Source: Leisingera sp. M658 (lineage in GTDB: Bacteria > Pseudomonadota > Alphaproteobacteria > Rhodobacterales > Rhodobacteraceae). From it: a stretch of 64,000 bases of DNA. Positions 56,735-64,000 of this stretch are shown in pieces. Numbering within the stretch: position 1 is the first letter of the stretch; each line of letters starts with the position of its first letter. Below the pieces are notes generated by a model. That model worked only from the letters and a program-made list of their open reading frames with translations. It searched no databases and was not told the DNA's origin. The DNA lies in NCBI RefSeq assembly GCF_025144145.1, contig NZ_CP083546.1, forward strand, positions 1,008,501 through 1,072,500. The letters run 5' to 3'. A program made the position numbers and the translations under genes.

Positions 56735-58242
56735 GCCTGCGCCTCCTCTTTGGTGGTGTAGCGGCGGCTACGCAGCTCCATCCAGGCTGAATAGGCGACG
56801 GAGGCAACAACCACGGCGATCAGGAAGATGTTCAGCCCGCCGGACAGGAAGTAGCCGGCCCGGCCCACTGTGGCGTCGGCGATCATGCCGCCCTGGATGA
56901 AGTTCGACTCCGCGATCGGACCCAGGATCAGCCCCAGCACCAGCGGTGCGGCGGAAAAGCCGAAGCGTTCCAGAAAATACATGCCGATGCCGAGGCAGGC
57001 CATCACATAGACGTCGCCCATCGAGCTTTGCACCGAGTAGGCGCCGAAGACTGAGAGCGCCAGCACGATGGCAGCCATCACCGATTGCGGCACCTGGGCA
57101 ACGCGGGCGGCGAGACCCGCCACATAAAGGCCGAAGAGGCACATCAGAACCTGGCCCACCAGCATCGAATTGATGAAGGTCCAGGCCACATCCGGGTGGT
57201 TGTCGAACAGGTCGGAACCCGGGAAGATGCCATGGATCAGCAGCCCGCCAAGCAGCACCGCAGCGGTGGGGCTGCCGGGGATCGACAGCGTCAGAAGCGG
57301 CACCAGCGACGGGCCGACCATGGCGTTGTTGGCAGCTTCCGCGGCGATCACGCCCTCGCTGTGGCCCTTGCCGAATTTCTCCCTCTCGGAGGAGAACTTC
57401 TTAGTCTGGTCGTAGGCTACCAGTCCGGCGATCTGGCCGCCCACACCGGGGATCAGGCCAATGATCGAACCAGTGATGGTGCCGATGCCCAGGGCCAGGG
57501 GACGGCGGAGCAGTTCCTTGGTGGCGTCCAGAACCGAGTGTTTTTGCACTTCGATTACCTCGGCACCTGATGTGCGGCGGCCCTTGGCGAACATGGTCAG
57601 CACCTGCGGGATGGCAAACAGGCCGATGAGGGCCGCGATGATGTTGATGCCGCCGCCAAGCGACGGGTGGAAAATGAAGCGCTGGGCGCCCATGATGTCG
57701 TCAAAGCCGATGGTTGCCAGCCACAACCCGATGCAGCCTGACAGCAACCCCTTAACCACCGAGGCGGAATCGAGCGAGCCGATGACCGTGACGCCCAGGA
57801 TCGCCAGCCAGAACAGATGCGAGGGGCCAAAGGCCAGCGCCCATTCGGCCAGCAGCGGGGTCAGGAAGATCAGCAGCAGCACGCCGAAAATACCGCCGAC
57901 GGCGGAGGCCAGGAAGGACAGCTGCAGCGCCTTGGCGCCCTGGCCCTGCTTGGCCATCTGGTGGCCGTCCAGGGTGGTGGCGATATTGGCCGGCGCGCCG
58001 GGGATCTTCAGCAGGATCGCACTGACCGCGCCGCCTGCAACAGTGGAGGTATAGGCTGCCCCCAGAAGGATCAGACCCTGCACGGCCTCCAGATGAAAGG
58101 TGAAGGGGATCAGCAGCGCCACTGCCATTGTGGGGGAAAGCCCCGGGGTTGCGCCCAGGATAAGCCCGCCGATCGTGCCGCCCAGAAGCAACAGAAAGGA
58201 CAGCGGCGAGAAGACGTCTCCGAAGTAAAATATGAAGTCCAT
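56731..58242 (-). CDS. TctA-family large membrane subunit
   Basis: 503 residues with about twelve membrane segments. Signatures are GGTIGGLILGATPGLSPTMA, KIPGAPANIATTLDGHQMAK, GLIPGVGGQIAGLVAYDQTK and LTLSIPGSPTAAVLLGGLLI. First gene of the minus-strand operon tctA-tctB-tctC-sauS-sauT, 72 bases from a LacI-type operator. Confidence 0.87.
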   Translation of the reverse strand: MDFIFYFGDVFSPLSFLLLLGGTIGGLILGATPGLSPTMAVALLIPFTFHLEAVQGLILLGAAYTSTVAGGAVSAILLKIPGAPANIATTLDGHQMAKQGQGAKALQLSFLASAVGGIFGVLLLIFLTPLLAEWALAFGPSHLFWLAILGVTVIGSLDSASVVKGLLSGCIGLWLATIGFDDIMGAQRFIFHPSLGGGINIIAALIGLFAIPQVLTMFAKGRRTSGAEVIEVQKHSVLDATKELLRRPLALGIGTITGSIIGLIPGVGGQIAGLVAYDQTKKFSSEREKFGKGHSEGVIAAEAANNAMVGPSLVPLLTLSIPGSPTAAVLLGGLLIHGIFPGSDLFDNHPDVAWTFINSMLVGQVLMCLFGLYVAGLAARVAQVPQSVMAAIVLALSVFGAYSVQSSMGDVYVMACLGIGMYFLERFGFSAAPLVLGLILGPIAESNFIQGGMIADATVGRAGYFLSGGLNIFLIAVVVASVAYSAWMELRSRRYTTKEEAQA

Positions 58243-58313
58243 TCAGGGCCTCCCAACCCGGCTGATCCCGTTTTCACGTTTCTTGACAATTCAGGTTAGG
58301 CCATGAAAATAGT

Positions 58314-58331
58314 AATGCAAACGTTTTCATT
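58314..58331. promoter_or_regulatory. LacI-type palindromic operator
   Basis: AATG-c-AAACGTTT-t-CATT, a perfect palindrome apart from two bases, between divergent tctA and the LacI-family gene. It is 25 bases before the regulator start and 72 before tctA. Confidence 0.75.
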
Positions 58332-58355
58332 AAATGTATCGCGGGAGGGGGATTT

Positions 58356-59378
58356 TTGGCTTTAAAACAAAAGGGTAACGTCGATATCGTCGCGGTGGCC
58401 AAGGCTGCCAAAGTGTCTCCCTCCACGGTGTCGCGCACCTTTAATCACCCCGATCTGGTCAGCCCGGCGACTCGCAAGAAGATCAACCGCGCTGTGCAAA
58501 AGCTTGGTTACATCCGCAACCGCGCGGCGCAGACGATGCACGGTAAGCGTTCATCCACTATCGGCCTGGTTGTGCCAACAATCAACCATGCGATTTTTGC
58601 CGAGGTGATCCAGGCGTTTTCGGATGCCATCGGCAAAGAGGGGTTCAGCCTGCTGCTGGCCTCGCACGGGTATGATCTGGAGCGCGAGTACGCGATGGTG
58701 CGCAAGTTTCTGGAGCACCGGGTCGACGGGGTGGCGCTGATCGGGCTGGAGCATTCGCAGGCCACCGCCCGGTTGATCGCGCAGCAGGAAACTCCGGCGA
58801 TGGCGATCTGGAATTATGCCGAAGATGCGGAACTGCCATGTGTCGGGGCCGACAACCGGCAGGCAGGCCGGATGGCAGCGGCGCATCTGCTGGAACTAGG
58901 GCATCGGGACATCGGTCTGATCTTTCCTGACACCCAGGGCAATGACCGGGCGCGGCACCGCCTGTCGGCGGTGCTGGAAACCCTTGAAGCTGCGGGCATC
59001 ACCGTGCCGCAGGACAGAAAATCCGAGGCGCCTTACAGTGTCGCGCAGGCCAAGCAGGCGGCCTTGGATCTGCTTGCCGGCCCGTCCCGTCCGACGGCGT
59101 TGTTGTGCGGCAATGACGTGATTGCCCAGGGCGCGCTGTACGGGGCGCAAAAACGCGGGCTGAAGGTGCCTGAGGAGCTGTCGGTGATGGGGATCGGCGA
59201 TTTCAAAGGCTCGGCTGATATTGAACCCGGCCTGTCAACGGTCCGGATCCCGGCTGAAACCATCGGAACGCTCGCAGGTGCGCAGTTCACCCGTTTTATC
59301 ACATCCGATGCGCCGGAACCTTTCAGGCTGTGCTGTGAGCTGGAGCGGGTTATCCGGGGAACCACCGGGCCGGCCTAA
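58356..59378 (+). CDS. LacI-family transcriptional regulator
   Basis: 340 residues. A TTG start at 58356 follows GGGAGGGG and puts the DNA-binding domain VDIVAVAKAAKVSPSTVSRT at the usual N-terminal place. The C-terminal periplasmic-binding-like domain has GLVVPTINHAIFAEVIQAFS and TALLCGNDVIAQGALYGAQK. Likely regulator of the tct-sau operon and of itself through the palindrome at 58314-58331. Confidence 0.85.
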   Translation: MALKQKGNVDIVAVAKAAKVSPSTVSRTFNHPDLVSPATRKKINRAVQKLGYIRNRAAQTMHGKRSSTIGLVVPTINHAIFAEVIQAFSDAIGKEGFSLLLASHGYDLEREYAMVRKFLEHRVDGVALIGLEHSQATARLIAQQETPAMAIWNYAEDAELPCVGADNRQAGRMAAAHLLELGHRDIGLIFPDTQGNDRARHRLSAVLETLEAAGITVPQDRKSEAPYSVAQAKQAALDLLAGPSRPTALLCGNDVIAQGALYGAQKRGLKVPEELSVMGIGDFKGSADIEPGLSTVRIPAETIGTLAGAQFTRFITSDAPEPFRLCCELERVIRGTTGPA

Positions 59379-59387
59379 GCAATTGCT

Positions 59388-60275
59388 CTAACCGGGCAGG
59401 TCGCTGGACAGGTCGCAGGATTGGATGAATGCACTGCATTCCGCGGTAAGCGCGGCAAAGCGGGAGCGGTCGCGCTGATACAGATAAACTTCGCGCCTGT
59501 CCGGCAGGTCGGCAATCGGGCGGAACACCGTGGTTTCCGGCATGAAACGGGCCACGGTTTGCGGCAGAACCGTGACCCATTTTCCTGTGCGCACCATGGT
59601 GATCAGTGAATGGGTGTTGTGGATCGTCACATCCGCGCCGCTGCTGGCCTCGACAAAGCGCTCATTGCGGATCAGGTCGCACAGCGCATTGCGGACAAAT
59701 CCCGCGCCGGTGACATCCGCAATGGAGGGCGGGCTGTCTTGCCGAAACAGCGGGTGCCCGGCAGAGCAGACCAGTCCGAAACGGTCCTCGAACAGCGGCA
59801 CCGCCCTGACCCCGTTCAGGGGGTGATAGCCCGAGGCGATGCCGATATCCGCCTTGCCCTCGGCCAGCGCATCCAGCACCTGCTGGGTGTCGGTATCGCG
59901 CAGTTCAACCTTAAGCCCGGGGTAGCGGGCGGTCATATGCTCCAACACCGGCGGGAACACAAGCGCCGCAACTGAAGGCACCGAGACGATACGGATCAGC
60001 CCGTGAATGGCCTCTGCTGCCATTTCGATGCTTCGCACGGTCTGGTCGAACTGGCGCACTTGTTTCTGGGCCAGTTCAAACACCTGCTCTCCCAATGATG
60101 ACAGTTGGTTCTTGCGCTCGCCTTCGAACAGCTTTTTGCCCAGATGGTCCTCCATTTGCTTGAGGGTCATGGAGACAGCTGACTGGGTCCGGCCCAGACG
60201 GTTGGCCGCCTCTGACAGGTTGCCGGTCTGCGCCACCGTGCAAAAGGCACGCAGCATTTCGATTTTCAAAGCCAT
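59388..60275 (-). CDS. LysR-family transcriptional regulator
   Basis: 295 residues from the ATG at 60275: MLRAFCTVAQTGNLSEAANR and LGRTQSAVSMTLKQMEDHLG form the winged helix, followed by a LysR substrate domain (GIASGYHPLNGVRAVPLFED). The open frame continues to 61709, but that is antisense to the dehydrogenase. It is divergent from the aldehyde dehydrogenase gene and is its likely regulator; its end lies ten bases from the converging LacI gene. Confidence 0.85.
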   Translation of the reverse strand: MALKIEMLRAFCTVAQTGNLSEAANRLGRTQSAVSMTLKQMEDHLGKKLFEGERKNQLSSLGEQVFELAQKQVRQFDQTVRSIEMAAEAIHGLIRIVSVPSVAALVFPPVLEHMTARYPGLKVELRDTDTQQVLDALAEGKADIGIASGYHPLNGVRAVPLFEDRFGLVCSAGHPLFRQDSPPSIADVTGAGFVRNALCDLIRNERFVEASSGADVTIHNTHSLITMVRTGKWVTVLPQTVARFMPETTVFRPIADLPDRREVYLYQRDRSRFAALTAECSAFIQSCDLSSDLPG

Positions 60276-60380
60276 GACTTCAGAAATTCTGTAGTTACGT
60301 TCAGTTAATTGAGTTTGACTGATGCCGGTGCCGAAGTCCATCCTGCTGTAAACCTGAAATTCAGCATCTGAGGCTTCTCC

Positions 60381-61826
60381 GTGACCAAATTGAACCTGAT
60401 TGCCGGCGAATGGCTGGCTGGCGAAAGCGAAATCGAAAACCGCAACCCTTCGGATCTGAGCGATCTGGTCGGCATGTTTGCCCAGGCCAGCGCCGATCAG
60501 CTGGAGGCAACGCTGGACCAGGCGCAAGTTGCGCAAGCCGAGTGGGAAGCCTATGGCATGGAGCGCAAGCAGGCGGTGCTGATGAACATCGGCAACGAGC
60601 TGATGTCCCGCGCCGAGGAGCTGGGCACCCTGCTGTCCCGCGAAGAAGGCAAGCCGTTTGCTGAAGGCAAGGGCGAAGTCTACCGTGCCGGTCAGTTCTT
60701 CACCTATTACGCCGCTGAATGCCTGCGTCAGCTGGGCGAAAATGCCGATTCTGTACGTCCCGGCGTTGAAATCGACGTGCGCCGCGAAGCGGTTGGCACC
60801 GTTGCCATCATCAGCCCCTGGAACTTCCCGACCGCAACCGCGTCGTGGAAAATTGCGCCGGCGCTGTGCTACGGCAACGCCGTGGTTTGGAAACCTGCCA
60901 ACATCACCCCGGCATCGGCTGTTGCGCTGACAGAAATCATTAACCGTCAGGACATCCCCAAGGGTCTGTTCTCGCTGGTCATGGGCTCGGGCCGCTCGAT
61001 CGGTCAGCGCCTGGTGGAAAGCCCCAAGGTCAACGCCATTTCCTTCACTGGGTCTGTGCCGGTTGGCAAAGGCATCGCCTCGGCCGCCATCCAGAACTTG
61101 ACCAAAGTGCAGATGGAGATGGGGTCCAAAAACGCGCTGGCGGTTATGGATGATGCAGATATCGATCTGGCTGTGACCCTCGCGCTTGGCGGTGCCTTTG
61201 GCAGCACCGGTCAGAAGTGCACCGCGTCGTCGCGTCTGGTTGTGCATGCTTCGGTTCACGATGAATTTGTCGAAAAACTGGTCGCGGGCGCCAGCGCCTA
61301 CAAGGTTGGCCACGCCCTGGAAGAGGGGACGCAAATTGGCCCCGTTGTCAGCGAGCAGCAGCTGAACGAGAACCTGGCCTATGTCGATCTGGGCAAAACC
61401 GAAGGCGCCGAACTGGCCTGCGGCGGCCAGCGGCTGGAGATGCCGCACGAGGGCTATTACATGTCCCCCGGCGTATTCCTGAACACCAACAACCAGATGC
61501 GCATCAACCGCGAGGAAATGTTCGCGCCGCTGACCAGCGTGATCAAGGTTGGCAGCTATGACGAAGCGCTGAGCGTGGTGAACGACACCAACTTCGGCCT
61601 GACTTCGGGCATCGTTACCCAGTCGCTGGCCCGCGCCACCCATTTCCGCCGCAACGCCCGCACCGGTGTTGTCACCGTCAACCTGCCCACCGCAGGCACC
61701 GACTACCACGTGCCGTTCGGCGGCCGCGGCGACAGCTCTTATGGCCCGCGCGAGCAGGGCAAGGCAGCGGCGGAGTTCTATACCACCGTCAAGACCGCCT
61801 ACATCAGCGCCGGCAATCCGGTCTGA
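60381..61826 (+). CDS. NAD(P)-dependent aldehyde dehydrogenase
   Basis: 481 residues from a GTG at 60381. It has TVAIISPWNFPTATASWKIA, the nucleotide loop ISFTGSVPVGKGIASAAIQN, the general-base Glu in VQMEMGSKN and the catalytic Cys in GSTGQKCTASSR, followed by the EEMFAPLTSVIKV block. This resembles 2,5-dioxovalerate/semialdehyde dehydrogenases. The real substrate is unknown. Followed by a dipeptidase gene after 133 bases. Confidence 0.83.
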   Translation: MTKLNLIAGEWLAGESEIENRNPSDLSDLVGMFAQASADQLEATLDQAQVAQAEWEAYGMERKQAVLMNIGNELMSRAEELGTLLSREEGKPFAEGKGEVYRAGQFFTYYAAECLRQLGENADSVRPGVEIDVRREAVGTVAIISPWNFPTATASWKIAPALCYGNAVVWKPANITPASAVALTEIINRQDIPKGLFSLVMGSGRSIGQRLVESPKVNAISFTGSVPVGKGIASAAIQNLTKVQMEMGSKNALAVMDDADIDLAVTLALGGAFGSTGQKCTASSRLVVHASVHDEFVEKLVAGASAYKVGHALEEGTQIGPVVSEQQLNENLAYVDLGKTEGAELACGGQRLEMPHEGYYMSPGVFLNTNNQMRINREEMFAPLTSVIKVGSYDEALSVVNDTNFGLTSGIVTQSLARATHFRRNARTGVVTVNLPTAGTDYHVPFGGRGDSSYGPREQGKAAAEFYTTVKTAYISAGNPV

Positions 61827-61959
61827 TTAATGAACTCTGGCAGCGCCGTGCAGCCGGCCTGCCAGCTTATGGACGCGCCCGTTCTGCCTCACGTGGGGCG
61901 GGCGCATACTGCCCGCCGCAAGGGGCCGGGCGATGGTTTTTGAAATTCGAGGTGCTTGA

Positions 61960-62943
61960 ATGACCGGATACCGTATCGATTGCCTGCAATATGCCAACTG
62001 GTCGGAGAAGATATTCCGTCAGCTGCGCGAGGGCGGCGTGGACGCGATCCAAGTCACCATTGCCTATCACGAGAACTTCCGCGAAACGGTTCTGAATTTT
62101 GAGAAGTGGAACCGCTGGTTCGAGCAGTATCCTGACCTGATCATGAAGGGGCAGTGGGCCTCTGACATCGACAAGGCCCGCGACACCGGCCGCACCGCAG
62201 TGTTCTTCGGCTTCCAGAACCCGTCGCCGATGGAAGACGACATCGGCCTGGTCGAGATCCTGCACACCCTGGGCGCACGTTTCATGCAGCTCACCTATAA
62301 CAACCAGTCGCTGCTGGCGACCGGCTGTTACGAGGCCGAGGATCCCGGCATCACCCGGATGGGCAAGCAGGTCATCAAGGAGATGAACCGCGTCGGACTG
62401 GTCGTGGACATGAGCCATTCCGCCGACCGTTCCACCATCGAGGCGGCGGAGATTTCCACCCGCCCGATCGCCATCACCCATGCCAACCCGTATGAGTGGT
62501 CGCCGGCCCTGCGCAACAAAAAGGATGACGTCATCCGCGCGGTCACAGGCCACGGCGGCATGCTGGGCTTTTCGGTCTATCCGCATCACCTGAAGGACAA
62601 GGGCGCCTGCACCCTGCAAAGCTTCTGCGAGATGATTGCACGCACCGCCGACAAATACGGGGTGGAACACCTCGGTATCGGCACCGACCTGTGCCAGGAT
62701 CAGCCCGACAGCGTGGTTGAGTGGATGCGCGTCGGCCGCTGGAGCAAGGAAATCGACTACGGCGAAGGATCAGCCGCCGCTCCGGGATTCCCGGAAATGC
62801 CTAGCTGGTTCAAGGACAACCGCGACTTTGGAAACATCGAAGAGGGCCTTCGCGCGACGGGCATGAACGATGATGAGGTCAGCGGCATCATGGGCGGGAA
62901 CTGGCACCGGTTCTTTGCCGAAAACTTTGGCCCCAAAGGATAA
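61960..62943 (+). CDS. Membrane-dipeptidase family (M19) zinc hydrolase
   Basis: 327 residues: AVFFGFQNPSPMEDDIGLVE, GARFMQLTYNNQSLLATGCY, VDMSHSADRSTIEAAEIS (zinc His), PIAITHANPYEW and HLGIGTDLCQD, ending with IMGGNWHRFFAENF. The N-terminal HxD zinc motif normally starting this family is replaced by a short MTGYRIDCLQY segment, so metal binding may differ. The group hydrolyses dipeptides or related amides; many roseobacter copies are uncharacterised. Confidence 0.8.
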   Translation: MTGYRIDCLQYANWSEKIFRQLREGGVDAIQVTIAYHENFRETVLNFEKWNRWFEQYPDLIMKGQWASDIDKARDTGRTAVFFGFQNPSPMEDDIGLVEILHTLGARFMQLTYNNQSLLATGCYEAEDPGITRMGKQVIKEMNRVGLVVDMSHSADRSTIEAAEISTRPIAITHANPYEWSPALRNKKDDVIRAVTGHGGMLGFSVYPHHLKDKGACTLQSFCEMIARTADKYGVEHLGIGTDLCQDQPDSVVEWMRVGRWSKEIDYGEGSAAAPGFPEMPSWFKDNRDFGNIEEGLRATGMNDDEVSGIMGGNWHRFFAENFGPKG

Positions 62944-62948
62944 CCTAA

Positions 62949-64000
62949 ATGGAAACAACCGCGCAGACATCAATATCACTACGGGACCCGGCGCAGGTCA
63001 TGCGCCTTAGCCGTCTCGGTTCTTTGCACCAGTGCCGCCTCAGCTTCATGCGGATTCTGACACGGCGCATGGCCCGCGAAAACTGGAGCTTTTCGCGCCC
63101 CAAGTTTGATATTGATGAAAACGGGGTCGGTGTTGCAGTCTTTTCCGCAACCGGCCCTGCGCGGACCTATTCTCTGATCGCCTTTGCACATGATCTGCCG
63201 CCTGAAATGCGGTCGGATCGTGTGATTGCAACTGCGTGGGATGCCACCTTTGCCCTGTTCGATGGTGTCCCGACGGATGAAGACATCGAACGTCTTTCGA
63301 AAAATGTCCCCTATCAGGAAGCCGGCCGGGTCAGCGAGCGCGAGATTTCGGTATCGCGCGCAAACCGGTCCGTGCGCCTGTGGGAACATGTGGTTTCCGC
63401 CCTGTCCGAAGGCCGCCAGCCAGATGCTGCCCAGCTTGATGCCGTCGGCTATTTGATGCGGACCACAGCCGTTTACGGATCGGGAAAACTGGGTGCTGCG
63501 GATCGCGAGATGATCGCAAAACGCCCCGAATTCCAGGTTCCGTTCCAGGCCGAGATGCTGTCGGTTTTCCTGACCCGCTGGTTTGTGCGCGATCTGGTGC
63601 AGCATATGGCAGACCTGCGCGCCAAGGCGGCAGGCCGAACAGCAGCACAGCTGGCCCCGGAACTGGCCCGGTCGCTTGGTATCGGCAACTCAACCGGCTT
63701 GGGCATGGCGCCGTTCCTGCTGAACCATCCGGTTCTGTTCAACAACTGGATCGCCGCCCGCGAGGATGCAATCCGTACCGTCCGCAGTCTGGACAGCGCA
63801 TCGGAGGACGAAATCGCCCTGTTCCTGCGGCTTTTGCAGCGCAGCAAAAAGAATGTTGACCTGTGGCAGTCCGAGCATGAGATCCAGGTGCGCAAACTGG
63901 CCGGGCTGCGGAACGACCTGGAACAGATCGACGCCTATCTGAGCACTCCGCAGGTGCTGAGCGGTCCCCAGCCCTGGGATCAGATGCACCGCTGGGCCGA
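62949..64000 (+). CDS. Unknown protein, start only (runs off window)
   Basis: The ATG at 62949 lies five bases after the dipeptidase stop. At least 350 codons are open to the window edge. The product begins METTAQTSISLRDPAQVMRL, with SFMRILTRRMARENWSFSRP, then YSLIAFAHDLPPEMRSDR and GKLGAADREMIAKRPEFQVP. It is soluble and Arg-rich; I recognise no domain. Close spacing suggests an operon with the dipeptidase. Confidence 0.65.
   Translation, partial: METTAQTSISLRDPAQVMRLSRLGSLHQCRLSFMRILTRRMARENWSFSRPKFDIDENGVGVAVFSATGPARTYSLIAFAHDLPPEMRSDRVIATAWDATFALFDGVPTDEDIERLSKNVPYQEAGRVSEREISVSRANRSVRLWEHVVSALSEGRQPDAAQLDAVGYLMRTTAVYGSGKLGAADREMIAKRPEFQVPFQAEMLSVFLTRWFVRDLVQHMADLRAKAAGRTAAQLAPELARSLGIGNSTGLGMAPFLLNHPVLFNNWIAAREDAIRTVRSLDSASEDEIALFLRLLQRSKKNVDLWQSEHEIQVRKLAGLRNDLEQIDAYLSTPQVLSGPQPWDQMHRWA

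Noticed and set aside
59388-61709. A single 773-codon minus-strand frame covering a LysR gene and the region antisense to the aldehyde dehydrogenase.
   Set aside because: Only the last 295 codons read as protein (LysR). The rest mirrors the codon pattern of the dehydrogenase on the other strand, which has complete catalytic motifs.

Overview
The window reads as high-GC alphaproteobacterial DNA of the marine Roseobacter group (Leisingera, Phaeobacter or Ruegeria-like). The evidence is a dmdC-dmdD pair for DMSP demethylation, sauS/sauT-like sulfoacetate genes with a tripartite tricarboxylate (TTT) transporter, many solute transporters, and small proteins and insertion sequences typical of that group. 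I see no rRNA, tRNA or CRISPR array. Gene names come from recognising protein motifs by eye, not from a database search.

Layout. (1) 1-3863, minus strand and visibly more AT-rich than the rest: a tightly coupled five-gene cassette. In transcription order it encodes a small Met-Gly protein with a Gly/Ser-rich tail, a PfkB-type kinase fused to a nucleoside 2-deoxyribosyltransferase, a QueC-like enzyme, an OGG-like helix-hairpin-helix glycosylase and a dGTPase (cut by the window edge). This resembles the nucleobase-chemistry modules of anti-phage systems such as type IV CBASS and Qat, but has a different gene set. It is my best candidate for an undescribed system. Behind it lies a UvrD/AddA-like helicase-nuclease whose 5' end has been replaced by an IS3 fragment. 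(2) 7144-16981: a deacetylase remnant, a CobW GTPase, a YtcJ-like amidohydrolase, and a LysR regulator next to a polyamine-type ABC transporter with an FAD-linked dehydrogenase. An identical 16-bp promoter element lies upstream of both the amidohydrolase and the transporter. (3) 16982-24521: a GntR regulator and NCS1 permease, then a worn region with an IS110 fragment, a broken flavohemoglobin gene beside nsrR, a broken HPP-family gene and a Crp/Fnr regulator. (4) 24579-30144: small conserved-looking unknowns, a secreted cysteine-repeat protein and a DUF1611 plus amino-acid racemase pair. (5) 30258-35946: an IS graveyard (IS1182, a truncated tyrosine recombinase, IS3, IS5, IS110). It is peppered with five short hairpin elements whose flanks are conserved and whose stems vary in sequence while still pairing.

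(6) 36168-40382: dmdCD, then arsR with an arsP-like permease under a promoter that contains its operator. (7) 40489-48886: a betaine/choline-type ABC transporter, an aminoglycoside/choline-kinase-like protein, a dimethylglycine-dehydrogenase-like flavoenzyme and a divergent DeoR regulator. The transporter genes carry about ten single-base frameshifts while every neighbour is intact. (8) 48985-52144: a cobalamin riboswitch followed by a BtuFCD-type importer. (9) 52283-59378: sulfoacetate uptake and activation (TctABC, SauS, SauT) under a LacI regulator with a perfect palindromic operator. (10) 59388-64000: a LysR regulator, an aldehyde dehydrogenase, an M19 dipeptidase and the start of an unknown protein.
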